A stretch of DNA of 64,000 nucleotides, from contig JAQGEQ010000110.1 in assembly GCA_034620365.1 (NCBI GenBank), forward strand, positions 620,001-684,000, given 5' to 3'. The translations under genes were made by a program, and so were the position numbers. The notes below the pieces were generated by a model. It was given only the letters and a program-made list of their open reading frames with translations. It did no database searches and had not been told where the DNA came from. Each line of letters opens with the position of its first letter. Within the stretch, counting starts at the first letter, position 1. Positions 47,590-59,459 of the stretch are shown here, piece after piece. Origin of the DNA: Pegea sp. RAD2-039. Taxonomy: Eukaryota > Chordata > Thaliacea > Salpida > Salpidae.

Positions 47590-49715
47590 TATATACAAAA
47601 TAGGTGCTTTTAAGACATAAAATAGTAGAATTATAAATTAAATGACACAAATCCGTAACTCATGTACAGTTATTATAAGAAAATCGGTGGCAGTATATTT
47701 CAATTTGAAGTAAAGTAACATAACAAAAGCCTTATGTTTTTTGTATTTGAAGCTAAAAGCTTTATCAAATCAAATCGGTATAAAGGTGAAAAAACAGCAT
47801 TCAAAAAATGTTGCAGATTAGACTAAAACGAGATTATATATTATTCTTTATCAATTTACTAAAAAACATGTTCTTTTAAATTAAAATATTTTATTACTAA
47901 CCCCATTTATATCACATTTATTTTCTTGAACAATTATATAATGAAGAAACCCGAATAAGACCGAGAAAATGTGTCAGTAAACATCCAATGACTCAGCAAA
48001 ATTCATCATAAGCTAACTTTTTCCCAGCTGTCATCCGAGTGAACTAAAAATAGTAATTAATAAGTAATAAAATTTATTTTGGTTAAATTTATCAATGATA
48101 TTTTTCTTAGCTAATAAAAAAAAATTATTTACTTTGTAACCACATTTTGTACAGCATTTTATCAAATTGAAGTATTAATTTGATTAAAAAGAATTATTAA
48201 AGAGATTAAAACATTAAAAAAGTAACCAGTTATTAAATTAGATCGCACCGTTTCAAAAAATGATTTTTGACAATTAAGTGTGAGAGATTAAACCAAAAAG
48301 TTAAATATTTAAATTATATAAGTAACTTTAGTTTTCAAACTTAAAATAATTGCTAAATTTATTAAATCAAAATATCAAAGAAAAACATTTAATTATTACA
48401 GAAATTCTATTTCATTTCACTTGTAACAATTATCACAATTTGAGGTCTTATCATTAAATTAAAATATGTTGGATACTTTCTTGTCCATATCTAAATTATA
48501 TAACGTGAAAATTATAAGACTTCTTCAAGTACACGAATAGTTCTGGTGTCTAAATGCAATTTACATGCTTGTTTTTACTAGTACATTATTTCCTAGAAAG
48601 GTTCAATTTGCAGCATATTGTCGCTGTAAGCATTGTGGCATGATCTTGTCAATAAACCACTGGCTAGAAGGCTGCGTTTTGCTACAAGGAAGCCTAGCTG
48701 GTTATAGTGGTCGTAGCGATGGCATTTCCAGGAATTTTGTTGTTAATATTCAGTGTAGAAAAAAGAATTGGGGAGGCAGAGATTTTGCGAGTGACAAAGA
48801 ATAAACAGTTGTTCCTTAAAACTTCTAAAAACAAAACAAAAATCTAATAGAAGATTGTTGGATATTTTAAAACACTTTTATTCAACTCTGACTAAGATTT
48901 TTCACTAATTGCAGGAATATTATATAAATTCTTCATTTCCAGTAACTCAGATAAACTAATTAAATGTATGACCTAAAACTTTTAACATAAGTTAACTTAA
49001 ACCAATCGATAATTAAATAAAACTGTTTTTAATTGTAAGCTACACTAAGAGAATAAAATTTATTCAGAATTATTCTCAGAAATGTGTTTTAATTTTAGTT
49101 TTAATAGTAGACTGTGTTTCCCAAAAAAATAACTACAAAAATAAAAAATATATACAAAGTACAATTTTATTGATACAAATGCGATCACATTTTAACTTTA
49201 AAAATCTACAACTTGCATTGAACAGTTTTTTATCATTCTTATAATAGAAATCTAATACATTTACTGGTATAATGCTAACAAGAGTTAACAATCCAGAAAA
49301 TTTGTAACAGCTTTTACTGTTTTCTTCAGAAAATTTGTATTTATGATATCAATATCTTTTAAAAAGTTCAATCATAAAATAGTATGAAAGTTAAAATTTC
49401 ATTGTTTATTATTTCAAACTTCAAGTTGTAAATTTCTAGTTTTAATTGAAAAAAAAACTGTTTTATAAAATCGGAAACAAATTTAAAATTAAATTTCAAC
49501 AGCATTTATTTTCAATACGATACTAAACACAACTATTTTTAGAAGTAATCCTAGGCTATTTATAAACTTAGTTTGCAAATACATGGTCTCTATGTACTGA
49601 CCTATAACTACTGTTAGATTTTAGAAGTTGTCTTTACCTTGTACACAAGCATTGTGCGAGAATACACATTCAAGGAAGGTAATGAATAAAACTGGGCTAC
49701 TATTTCAGCTATTTA
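47590..49715 (+). repeat. R1 repeat unit, most complete copy
   Basis: About 2.1 kb. The 3' part (49500-49715) ends at AAACTGGGCTACTATTTCAG beside the monooxygenase 3' end and is mirrored at 55940-56160. The whole unit is mirrored in 55940-57960 and partly repeated directly at 53224-54885. A more diverged piece lies at 58905-59340. Terminal inverted repeats and target-site duplications were not identified. Confidence 0.85.
48565..48804 (+). other. Short conserved ORF of the R1 repeat (copy 1)
   Basis: 79 codons with YCRCKHCGM (a CxCxxC cluster) in the middle and IQCRKKNWGGRDF near the end. Related ORFs are at 54066-54275 and 57124-56846 (-). A TTTCCTAG just before AAGGTTC could be an intron acceptor, in which case this is an exon rather than a free ORF. 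Family not recognised. Confidence 0.4.
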
Positions 49716-49833
49716 CATCTATAATACTTTAAAGAGCTGTACAAAAAATACTGGTGTCATACTAATAAGCATTTTAATTGAAGATTATTACTGATATTGA
49801 AATTATTGTCATTTACACCAAATCCATCGGTTC

Positions 49834-51188
49834 TTAGCTGATATAATTTTCCAGACTATCATCCAGACATTTCAACCATGTTTTTTTATGTAAAGGACTT
49901 ACATCGCCTGAATACTTAGAAGTAAAGCTTCTATCGCGGTAAGTAATAATATTTTCAACTTTGTGGTCGTTCCATTCGTGAAATAGTTGATCTACGTTCA
50001 AGTCAACCATATAGCCAATATCATCACTTAAACGCTTCATGTAAGCACTTTGTGCTTCTATAAAATCATGAGGATCAGTAACATCATCCGAAAACTTCAA
50101 CCATCTCAAAATTTCTTTTTTTCGTATCTCAGTTTCAGGGGGATTGTGTAAGCCTTTTATAACGCTTGCAATCCAAAGACTTTGAATCATAAACATAGTA
50201 AAAGTGTAAAACTGATTTTGCATTCCCATATAAAAAAGTTTTCCATCAGCTGGGTTAAATTCTTCTCCGCTGGGACACCATTGTAATCCTCTATAAAGAT
50301 TTGGAGGAAAAAACACATTTTTACATTTTAAAGTCAGATCTTCAGGCATAAAAGGAAAATGATGATTATATCCAGTGCAGAAGATAATTGAATCAACTTC
50401 TAAACAAGTATCATCGTTGAAATAGCACAAATTTCCATCTACTTTAGTCAGTAAAGGAACTTCTTTAATTTTTTCAGGCCATTTGAATTTCATAGGAGCG
50501 GTACGATAAGATATAATGACTTGCTTGGCCCCAAATTTGTACAATTGTAAAGCTATATCTTCAGCGCTATAACTACCACCAATCAACAACACTCGTTCAT
50601 TTGTGAACTCTCTGGCATTACGAAACTCATGAGAATGAAATTGACGTCCTTTAAAAGACGTCATTCCTTCAAATTCCGGAAAATTTGGAATTGAAAAATG
50701 ACCACTTGCAACAATGACGTAATCGAACTCATTAACAATCTTTTTTTCGTTTTTAAGTCTTGTACTTGAACGGTGAACATCATGGATTTCTTATTGTAAC
50801 TGACATCTCGAACAACACGTAACACCTGGATGTCGGTCTTAGAGATGCCGTGAAACTTCCAATAACCTTCAAGATAATCACGAAGAACTTGACGAGGAGG
50901 AAAAGATCCGATGTTTTTACCAAAATGTTGAGCAAAAGTGTAATCAGGAAACTCTAAACATTCTTTTGGACCATTTGAAAACAGATCAAGGTATTGACTA
51001 GCATGAACTGGTTCTCCATATTTATCTAATCCTATCCTTGAGCTATAGTTCCAAAGACCTCCGTGAGTCTCCTGCTTTTCGTAACATACAACCTCTAACG
51101 AATTACCTTGATCTTTTATCTTATTGATCATTGAAAGTAAACAAAGTCCTGAAGGACCAGCTCCAATCACACAAACTTTCTTCACCAT
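49834..51188 (-). CDS. Flavin-containing monooxygenase, bacterial trimethylamine-monooxygenase-like, intronless, one frameshift
   Basis: FAD/NADPH-dependent oxygenase. No intron is apparent over 1355 bp, unlike the other genes in the window. Seen: FAD-binding GAGPSG (residues 9-14), NYSS...YGEPVH, SFPPRQVLRDYL, FMO fingerprint FKGRQFHSHEF, NADPH-binding GGSYSAEDIA, YRTAPM, CTGYNHHFPF, and C-terminal DDSLENYIS. From family knowledge, SYSAED, YRTAPM and the C-terminal block fit bacterial Tmm-type FMOs (about 450 residues) better than animal FMO1-5 (about 530 residues with a membrane tail). The frame breaks in an A7 run at about 50745. One more A would give 451 residues. Either a recent pseudogene or an assembly error. 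The substrate may be trimethylamine or another N/S compound. Confidence 0.85.
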
Positions 51189-52330
51189 TTTTTAAAGCTG
51201 AAAATTAAATACTCAACTAAACGGGAAAACTTTTTTAACTACTTTGAAATATTTAATACTTTTTAAATATTAATCATAAATTTGTAAAATAAAGTAAATA
51301 ATCTAGTAAATAACACTTTTATAATGAGCAGAGATTTAGTAGAAAAAGAGATGTACATTTTATCCGGATATTTTTCAATCAGTTTTTTCATTATAAAATT
51401 TATGAAGTTTTAAACTAAATATAAAACCAATAATGCAATTAGAAACTTTTTGCTGAAATATAATATACAAACCAAGACTAAAATATTTAAGATTCAAACT
51501 TTTTACAATGTAATATTATCCTTACAGCTATAAATAAAGTAATAGCTATTTAAAAATTTTTAAAACTAAAGAGTCAATAATCTAAGCTTAAGTTCAAGTT
51601 ATCAGATGCTAAGTAATTATTTGCATATATCTGATTTCTTTAAAAACATTTTAAGTCTCTATTGACTAAATATCAACTCATAGAAACCCAAAACGTTTGG
51701 GTGAATTATATACAAGCAAAACATTTGCATCAGAAAGAAAAAATTTTCAAATCCAAATTGTTCTGAAAAAAAAACTCAAAACTAAAAAACCAGTTTGTTA
51801 CAAAATAATTCAATTTTTTCTAAGTTTTTCTACTTTGCTTTTGATACCACACCAAGCATGAACGTTCTTGGTGGAAGCAATCTATTGTTATTAATTCCAA
51901 AATAAAAACATTTTCTTAGACTAGATTTTTTTTTTCATTTTTTAAACTCTCTACTTGAAGCATTCAATTTTCTGTCACCTTTAATTGAATTCAACTTAGA
52001 TAAAGGAGTTTCATAAAAACCCAAAAAAGTGAATTTAAGGACTATAATATAGAACTGTTTGCAGTAACTTTTTGAAACTGTTTGATTAGATCAATTATAA
52101 TAAAATAGAAAACTGCTTTATTTGCAAAATCATCAAATAAAAAACAGCAAAGAAATTAATGATGAAAGATATGACGAATTGATCAATAAAAATTACAACT
52201 TGATGATAAAACTAATGAAAGAAATCTAAATACTCATGAATTAAGATATAAAAGAATCATGTAAAACACAAATTGTATTCTGAATAGTATATATATGACG
52301 GTTAGCTTCACTACAAAATGTTTTAGTAGA
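51189..52330. other. Non-coding AT-rich stretch upstream of the monooxygenase
   Basis: No ORF, repeat copy or RNA gene recognised. It should contain the monooxygenase promoter (reading leftward). Confidence 0.5.
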
Positions 52331-53222
52331 TATACGGAATCATTTTATAAGCAACTTTTTCATTGGATTTCAACGAGTATCTTCGGTCGTAGACCTTGGC
52401 ATCACTTTATCATCTGACTTTAAATGGCGCAATTATGTTTCCAAAATCTTTGGAAAATCAATCAACCTTGTCTTCTTCATTACAAAGACCTCTAATTCTA
52501 AAGACCTATGTTTTTTATCAATCTTTTCAAATTGTACGTACGTTCAATTCTTGAATACAATGTCAGTGCATGGATGCCATATCAAGTTAGTGCTATCAAA
52601 AAAATCAAATCTGTTCAGACCACATTTACGAGATTAGTATGTAGGAAACTTAATATTAAATATTATAGTTATAAACATCGTCTCAGCTTCTAAGATTTAA
52701 ATACTTTGGAAATTCGACGGATTGAATACGAATTAACTCTTATTTTTTAAATTACCCACAATTTAATTGACATTCGGTTTGATGATTAATTTTCCATTAG
52801 TCGTTTCCTCAAGTTATACCAACTCAGACGGCACGCATTACATCTTAATAAGCCTATATCACCTGGTACATTGGTCAGAGCAAATTTTTTATCATAACGT
52901 ACAATTAATACATGGAATCAACTGCCATCAGATATTGTCATATCGAAGTCGCTCGCGTTGTTCAAAAGGAAGTTGAAATGTTATAATAATGCCAACATTG
53001 TCATTTCTAATCTATGAGGTTTTTCTCTTTTTTATATTACTAACATTCCATGTAATTGTTCACTGTCATAATCTTTGAGAACAATTGAAATGCCATGTGT
53101 TACATCTTTTGCTTTCTATATTTTTGACTAAATAGATCTAATTTGTGAGAATGTGTGTTAGCGAGAGGTGCTCTCTTTAGGCACCCTCCTTCACATTTAT
53201 TGTAATAAATAAATAAATAAAT
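52330..53222 (+). mobile_element. LINE 3' fragment with best-preserved ORF2 C-terminus
   Basis: Frameshifted ORF2: VDLGITLSSDFKWRNYVSKI, then LYVRSILEYNVSAWMPYQV and IKKIKSVQTTFTRLV, then NTLEIRRIEYEL. These are typical of the thumb/C-terminal part of CR1/Jockey-like LINE proteins. The 3' UTR ends CACATTTATTGTAATAAATAAATAAAT at about 53222, and R1 sequence starts there directly, so the LINE inserted into or beside an R1 copy. 5'-truncated. Confidence 0.88.
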
Positions 53223-53223
53223 A

Positions 53224-54885
53224 TGACAAAAGCCTCATGCTTTATGTATTTGAAGCTAAAAGCTTTATCAAATCAAATTGGTATAAAGATGAAAAAACAG
53301 CATTCAAAAAGTTTGCAGATTAAACTAAAACGAGATTATATATTATTTATCAGTTTAGTAGAAAAACATATTGTTTCAAAATATAATATTTAATTACTAC
53401 CTACATTTATATCACATTTATTTCTCTTGAACAATTATATACTGAAGAAACCCCAATAAGACCGAGAAAATGTGTCAGTAAACATCCAATGACTCAGCAA
53501 AATTCATCATAAGATAACCTTTTCTCAGCTGTCATTCGAGTAAACTAAAAATAATAACTAATAGGTAATCAAATTTCTTTTGGTTATTTTTATCAATGAT
53601 ATTTTTCTTAGATTATGAAAACTGATTTATTTACTTTGTAACCACATTTTGTGAAGCATTTTATCAAATTGAAAAATTAATTTGATTAAAAAGAATTATT
53701 AAAGAGATTAAAACATTAAAAAAGTAACCAGTTAATAAATTAGATCGCACCGTTTCAAAAAATGATTTTTGACAATAAGTGTGAAAGATTAAACGAAAAC
53801 GTCAAATATTTAAATTATCTAAGTAACTTTAGTTTTCAAACCTAAATTAATTGCTAAATTTATTTAATCAAAATATCAAAGAAAAACATTTAAATATTAC
53901 AGAAATTCTATTTCATTTCACTTGTAACAATTATCACAATTTGAGGTCTTATCATTAATTTTAAAAATGTTGGATACTTTCTTGTCCATATCTAAATTAT
54001 AAAATGTCAAAATTTTAAGACTTCTTCAAGTACACAAATAGTTCTGGTGTCTAAATGCAATTTACATGCTTCTTTTTACTAGTACATTATTTCCTAGAAA
54101 GGTTCAATTTGCAGCATATTGTCGCTGTAAGCATTGTGGCATGATCTTGTCAATAAACCACTGGCTAGCAGGCTGCGTCTTAATACAAGGAAGTCTAGCT
54201 GGTTATAGTGGTCGTAGCGATGGCATTTCCAGGAATTTTGTTGTTAATATTCAGTGTAGAAAAAAGAATTGGTGAGGCAGAGATTTTGCGAGTGACAAAG
54301 ATCAAACAGTTGTTCCTTAAAACTTCTAAAACCAGAACAAAAATCTAATAGAAGATTGTTGGATATTTTAAAACACTTTTATTCAACTCTGACTAAGATT
54401 TTTCACTAATTGCAGAAATATTATATAAATTCTTCATTTCAAGTCAACTCGTATACACTAGATAAATGTATGACCTAAAACTTTTAACATAAGTTAACTT
54501 AAACCAATCGATAATTAAATAAAACTGTTTTTATTTGTAAGCTACACTAAGAGGATAAAATTTATTCAGAATTATTCTCAGAAATGTGTTTAAATTTTAG
54601 TTTCAATAGTAGTTTGTGTTTCCTAAAAAAATAACTACAAAAATAAAAAATATATACAAAGTACAATTTTATTGATACAAATGCGATCACATTTTAACTT
54701 TAAAAATCTACAACTTGCATTGAACAGTTTTTTATCATTCTTATAATAGAAATCTAATACATTTTACTGGTATAATGCTAACAAAAGTTAAAAATCCAGA
54801 AAATTTGTAAGAGCTTTTACTGTTTTCTTCAGAAAATTTGTATTTACGATATCAATATCTTTTAAAAAGTTCAATCATAAAATCA
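53224..54885 (+). repeat. R1 repeat unit, direct copy 2
   Basis: Matches 47720-49380 closely, including GATCGCACCGTTTCAAAAAA and the short ORF at 54066-54275. That ORF ends early here because GGGGAGG became GGTGAGG, giving a stop after KKNW. Truncated on the left by the LINE tail and on the right by another LINE scrap. Confidence 0.87.
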
Positions 54886-55060
54886 TTTTATCAATCTTTT
54901 CAGATGGTACATATGTCTAATTCTTGAATATAATGTTAGTGCATGGATGCCATATCAAGTTAGCTATATCAAAAAAATTGAGTCTGTTCAGGCAGCCTTT
55001 ACAAGATTGGTAGGAAACTTAATATTAAATACGATAAGTATCAACATAAAAAAATCTAAG
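54886..55060 (+). mobile_element. LINE ORF2 scrap
   Basis: LEYNVSAWMPYQVSYIKKIE and SVQAAFTRLVGN: the same C-terminal region as 52540-52650, about 170 bp only, flanked by R1 sequence on both sides. Confidence 0.8.
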
Positions 55061-55134
55061 AAAAATATCTTTGATAAAAATAATCAAAAGAATTTTTTTT
55101 ACCTTTTAGTTACTATTTTTAGTTTACTTGAATG

Positions 55135-55932
55135 ACAGCTGGGAAAAGGTTATCTTATGATGAATTTTGCTGAGTCATTGGATGTTTACTGACACATTTT
55201 CTCGGTCTTATTGGGGTTTCTTTAGTATAAAATTGTTCAAGAAAATTAAATGTGATGTAAATGTGGTTAGTAATTAAATATTCTAATTTGAAACAATATG
55301 TTTTTTAGTAAACTGATAAATAATATATAATCTCGTTTTATCTTAATCAGCAAATTTTATTGAATGCTGTTTTTTCACCTTAATACCGATTTGATTTGAT
55401 AAAGCTTTTAGCTTCAAATACATAAAGCATAAGGCTTTTAGTGTCAAAAATGTCGGGGGTATATCATAAAACCAAGTCGAAAATCTGTTCTACATTACAG
55501 TAGTTTTAGCAATGAGAGTTGTAAAAACAATTCGTTTGTAATAGTTAGCATTAATAATTATCAATCACATTTCATAGTATAGATTTATGTTAAATTCTGT
55601 CATAGGAACTTTTATCCCACAGCTTGTTGATAGAATAGGTATTTCTGGGAATTTTGTTACTATTTGGTCTGGTAAAAAGAATTAGTGAGGAAGAGTTTTT
55701 GGGAGTCACAAAGATCAAAGAGTTGTTCCTTAAAACTTCTAAAAATATTTTAAACAGAGCTTACATTAGATTTACATTAAATTTCGCTGCGTTATACTCT
55801 GTCATAGTTGCTTCTCATTATACTCTTCTCATATGCAATATGTTGATAGAATAGGATCCTGTCGTCGGAACGACAGGTTTCTGCCGGACTGCCTCCTGCC
55901 AAATTTTGGCAGTGGTTTCACAGTGTGTCCGA
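55135..55932 (-). repeat. Composite repeat, copy 1: inverted R1 end plus hairpin module
   Basis: About 800 bp repeated directly at 57657-58445 (offset about 2.5 kb). The first part is R1 5' sequence in reverse; the second (55450-55932) is a different segment ending in the GC-rich hairpin cassette. Copy 1 ends at GTGTGTCCG, then switches to the inverted R1 3' end at 55940. Confidence 0.85.
55858..55932 (+). other. GC-rich hairpin cassette, copy 1 (outer stem broken)
   Basis: CCTGTCGT-CGGA-ACGACAGG (55858-55877) is a perfect 8 bp stem with a 4-base loop. It is followed by CTGCCAAA-T-TTTGGCAG (55896-55912). The outer stem found in copy 2 is lost because the sequence diverges after GTCCG. Confidence 0.85.
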
Positions 55933-55939
55933 TATAAAT

Positions 55940-57960
55940 AGCTGAAATAGTAGCCCAGTTTTATACATTACCTTCCTTGAATGTGTATTCTTGCACAATG
56001 CTTGTGTATAAGGTAAAGACAACTTCTAAAATCTAATAGTAGTTATAAGTCAGTACATAGAGACCATGTATTTGCAAACTAAGTTTATAAATAGCCTAGG
56101 ATTGCTTCTAAAAATAGTTGTGTTTAATATCGTATTGAAAATAAATGCTGTTGAAATTTAATTTTAAACTTATTTCCGATTTTATTAAACAGTTTTTTTT
56201 CAATTAAAACTAGAAGTTTACAACTTGAAGTTTGAAATAATAAACAATGAAATTTTAACTTTCATACTTTTTATGATTTAACTTTTTAAAAGATATTGAT
56301 ATCATAAATACAAATTTTCTGAAGAAAACAGTAAAAGCTCTTACAAATTTTCTGGATTTTTAACTTTTGTTAGCATTATACCAGTAAAATGTATTAGATT
56401 TCTATTATAAGAATGATAAAAAACTGTTCACTACAAGTTGTAGATTTTTAAAGTTAAAATGTGATCGCATTTGTATCAATAAAATTGTACTTTGTATATA
56501 TTTTTTATTTTTGTAGTTATTTTTTTGGGAAACACAGTCTACTATTAAAACTAAAATTAAAACACATTTCTGAGAATAATTCTGAATAAATTTTATTCTC
56601 TTAGTGTAGCTTACAATTAAAAACAGTTTTATTTAATTATCGATTGGTTTAAGTTAACTTATGTTAAAAGTTTTAGGTCATACATTTAACTAGTGTATAC
56701 GAGTTGACTTGAAATGAAGAATTTATATAATATTCCTGCAATTAGTGAAAAATCTTAGTCAGAGTTGAATAAAAGTGTTTTAAAATATCCAACAATCTTC
56801 TATTAGATTTTTGTTTTGTTTTTAGAAGTTTTAAGGAACAACTGTTTATTCTTTGTCCATCGCAAAATCTCTGCCTCCCCAATTCTTTTTTCTACACTGA
56901 ATATTAACTCTGCCTCCCCAATTCTTTTTTCTACACTGAATATTAACAACAAAATTCCTGGAAATGCCATCGCTACGACCACTATAGCCAGCTAGACTTC
57001 CTTGTAGCAAGACGCAGCCTTCTAGCCAGTGGCTTATTGACAAGATCATGCCACAATGCTTACAGCGACAATATGCTGCAAATTGTACCTTTCTAGGAAA
57101 TAATGTACTAGTAAAAACAAGCATGTAAATTGCATTTAGACACCAGAACTATTTGTGTACTTGAAGAAGTCTTAAAATTTTGACATTTTATAATTTAGAT
57201 ATGGACAAGAAAGTATCCAGCATATTTTAATTTAATGATAAGACCTCAAATTGTGATAATTGTTACCAGTGAAATGAAATAGAATTTCTGTAATATTTAA
57301 ATGTTTTTCTTTGATATTTTGATTAAATAAATTTAGCAATTAATTTAAGTTTAAAAACTAAAGTTACTTATATAATTTAAATATTTAACGTTTTCGTTTA
57401 ATCTCTCACATTTAATTGTCAAAAATCATTTTTTGAAACGGTGCGATCTAATTTATTAACCGGTTACTTTTTTAATGTTTTAATCTCTTTAATAATTCTT
57501 TTTAATCAAATTAATTTTTCAATTTGATAAAATGCTTCACAAAATGTGGTTACAAAGTAAATAAATCAGTTTTCATAATCTAAGAAAAATATCATTGATA
57601 AAAATAACCAAAAGAAATTTGATTACCTATTAGTTACTATTTTTAGTTTACTCGAATGACAGCTGGGAAAAGGTTATCTTATGATGAATTTTGCTGAGTC
57701 ATTGGTGTTTACTGACACATTTTCTCGGTCTTATTGGGGTTTCTTCAGTATATAATTGTTCAAGAAAAATAAATGTGATATAAATGTAGGTAGTAATTAA
57801 ATATTATATTTTGAAACAATATGTTTTTCTACTAAACTGATAAATAATATATAATCTCGTTTTAGTTTAATCTGCAAACTTTTTGAATGCTGTTTTTTCA
57901 TCTTTATACCAATTTGATTTGATAAAGCTTTTAGCTTCAAATACATAAAGCATAAGGCTT
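55940..57960 (-). repeat. R1 repeat unit, inverted copy
   Basis: Reverse complement of 47690-49715, including the segment next to the monooxygenase 3' end. With 47590-49715 it makes a roughly 2 kb inverted repeat separated by about 6.2 kb. Confidence 0.88.
56846..57124 (-). other. Short conserved ORF of the R1 repeat (copy 3, in-frame duplication)
   Basis: 92 codons, same as 48565-48804 but with VNIQCRKKNWGGR duplicated in tandem (39 bp, at about 56870-56950), keeping the frame. The CxCxxC cluster is retained. Confidence 0.4.
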
Positions 57961-57965
57961 TTAGT

Positions 57966-58450
57966 GTTAAAAATGCCGGGTATATCACAGTACCAACTCG
58001 AAAACCTGTTTTACATTACAGTAGTTTTAGCAATGAAAGTTGCAAAAAACAATTAGTTAGTAATAGTTAGCATTAATAATTATCAATCTCATTACATAGA
58101 TTTATGTTAAATGAGTTATACTCTGTCATAGGAGCTTCAATCCCATAGCTAGTTGATAGAATAGACATTTCCAGAAATTTTGTTGTTAGTATTTGGTCTG
58201 GTAAAAAGAATTGGTGAAGCAGATATTTAGAACCTGACAAAGATCAAAGAGTCGTTCCATAAAACTTCTAAAAAGATTTTAAATAGAGCTTACATTAGAT
58301 TTACATTAAATTTCGCTGCGTTATCCTCTGTCATAGTTGCTTCTCATTTGCAACATGTTGATAGAATAGGATCCTGTCGTCGGAACGACAGGTTTCTGCC
58401 GGACTGCCTACTGCCAATTTTGGCAGTGGTTTCACAGTGTGTCCGGCAGA
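57966..58450 (+). repeat. Hairpin module, copy 2
   Basis: Direct repeat of 55450-55932, with AATTTCGCTGCGTTAT and ATAGAATAGGATCCTGTCGT. It follows an inverted R1 5' end exactly as in copy 1, so the two were duplicated together. Confidence 0.85.
58373..58450 (+). other. GC-rich nested hairpin cassette, copy 2 (complete)
   Basis: Hairpin 1 is CCTGTCGT-CGGA-ACGACAGG (58373-58392). It is followed by TCTGCCGGAC (58395-58404), which pairs perfectly with GTCCGGCAGA (58441-58450). Within that stem lies CTGCCAA-TT-TTGGCAG (58411-58426). It is a strongly GC-rich structured island in very AT-rich DNA. It matches none of the self-cleaving ribozyme cores I looked for by eye. Confidence 0.85.
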
Positions 58451-58454
58451 GTCA

Positions 58455-58577
58455 AATCACAGTGTAACAGCATGGCAGGAAAGAAAGAAAAGGCAGTGAA
58501 AGAATGGCAGTAAAAGAATGGCAGTGAAAGAAAGGCAGAGAAAGAAAGAGAAAGAAAGGCAGAGAAAGAGCTGCTAA
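58455..58577 (+). repeat. Purine-rich tandem repeat
   Basis: Repeats of about 14 bp, GGCAGTGAAAGAAT and variants (GGCAGAGAAAGAAA), immediately after the hairpin cassette. The GGCAG core also occurs in the hairpin, suggesting the array grew from its edge. Confidence 0.88.
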
Positions 58578-58904
58578 GTACGACGCCATAGGCAATTCCA
58601 TTAGTTTATAACAAATCAGTTTGGTTTTTAGTTTGTGGGTTTAAGAAAGTTTAAAAAGATCGTAAATACAATATTTTTAAGTACATTCAAATCGAAAAGT
58701 TTATAACATTATCTTTATTGCCAATAATATAGGGATATAAATTTACATAGAAAATATTTTGTTTATTATAAAAAATTATTAATTAAATTGTAAACTTTCT
58801 GCAGATTTCAAATTAAATTAGTTATTACTTAAAAAAAACTTTAAACATAGAAAATAAGGAAACATCTCAATAAACAATACTTAATGCAGAACAAAAAACT
58901 TAAT

Positions 58905-59340
58905 AAACAGATTGTTGGATAATGTAAAACACTTCTATTCAACTCTGAATAACTTTTTCCACAAATTGCAGGAATATTATATAAATTGCTCATTTCAAGT
59001 CAACTCGTATAAACTAATTAAATGTATGATCTAAAACCTTTAACATAAGTTTACTTAAAACAATCGATGTTTCAATAAAACAGATTTTAATTTTTAGCGA
59101 TTCTTAGCGGATATAAATTATTCATAATTATTCTAAGAAATATGTTTAAACGGTAGTTTCCAAAAAATTTTTGTTTTGCTACATAACTAAGCTACTCAAA
59201 TGCAATCTATACAATTTTATCGATATTACTCATATTTTAAATTTGAAAACATAAAAGTTGTACTTTAAAGTCATGACTTCTTACATTTGACTGGTGTAAT
59301 CCTGAAAACTGTCAACGATCTAGAAAATTTGTTAAATATT
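58905..59340 (+). repeat. R1 repeat, diverged partial copy
   Basis: Resembles 48850-49300 (GGATAATGTAAAACACTTCT, GCAGGAATATTATATAAATT) with many substitutions, so it is older than the other copies. Confidence 0.75.
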
Positions 59341-59459
59341 TGATTTATAAAAATAAAGAATGATTTAGAAAAATGAGAAAAATTCTAAGAATATTACTCA
59401 AATAAATGTTGCAAATATGTTTAAGTTATAACTTTTTTTCTTCATTTTGAAAGCTTGTT

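Noticed and set aside
50735..50765. A very short intron instead of a frameshift in the monooxygenase
   Set aside because: A GT...AG reading would need an intron of about 26 bp, well below the 42-60 bp seen elsewhere here, and would remove residues expected by the family.
52767..52976. 69-codon ORF as an independent gene
   Set aside because: It is an out-of-frame reading of the decayed LINE ORF2 C-terminus.
55858..55932. Helitron 3' terminus suggested by a GC-rich hairpin
   Set aside because: No CTRR end follows at the expected spacing on either strand, and no Rep/helicase coding was seen.
55858..58450. Hammerhead or twister-type self-cleaving ribozyme in the hairpin cassette
   Set aside because: No CTGATGA...GAAA core or twister consensus was found; only nested stems are evident.
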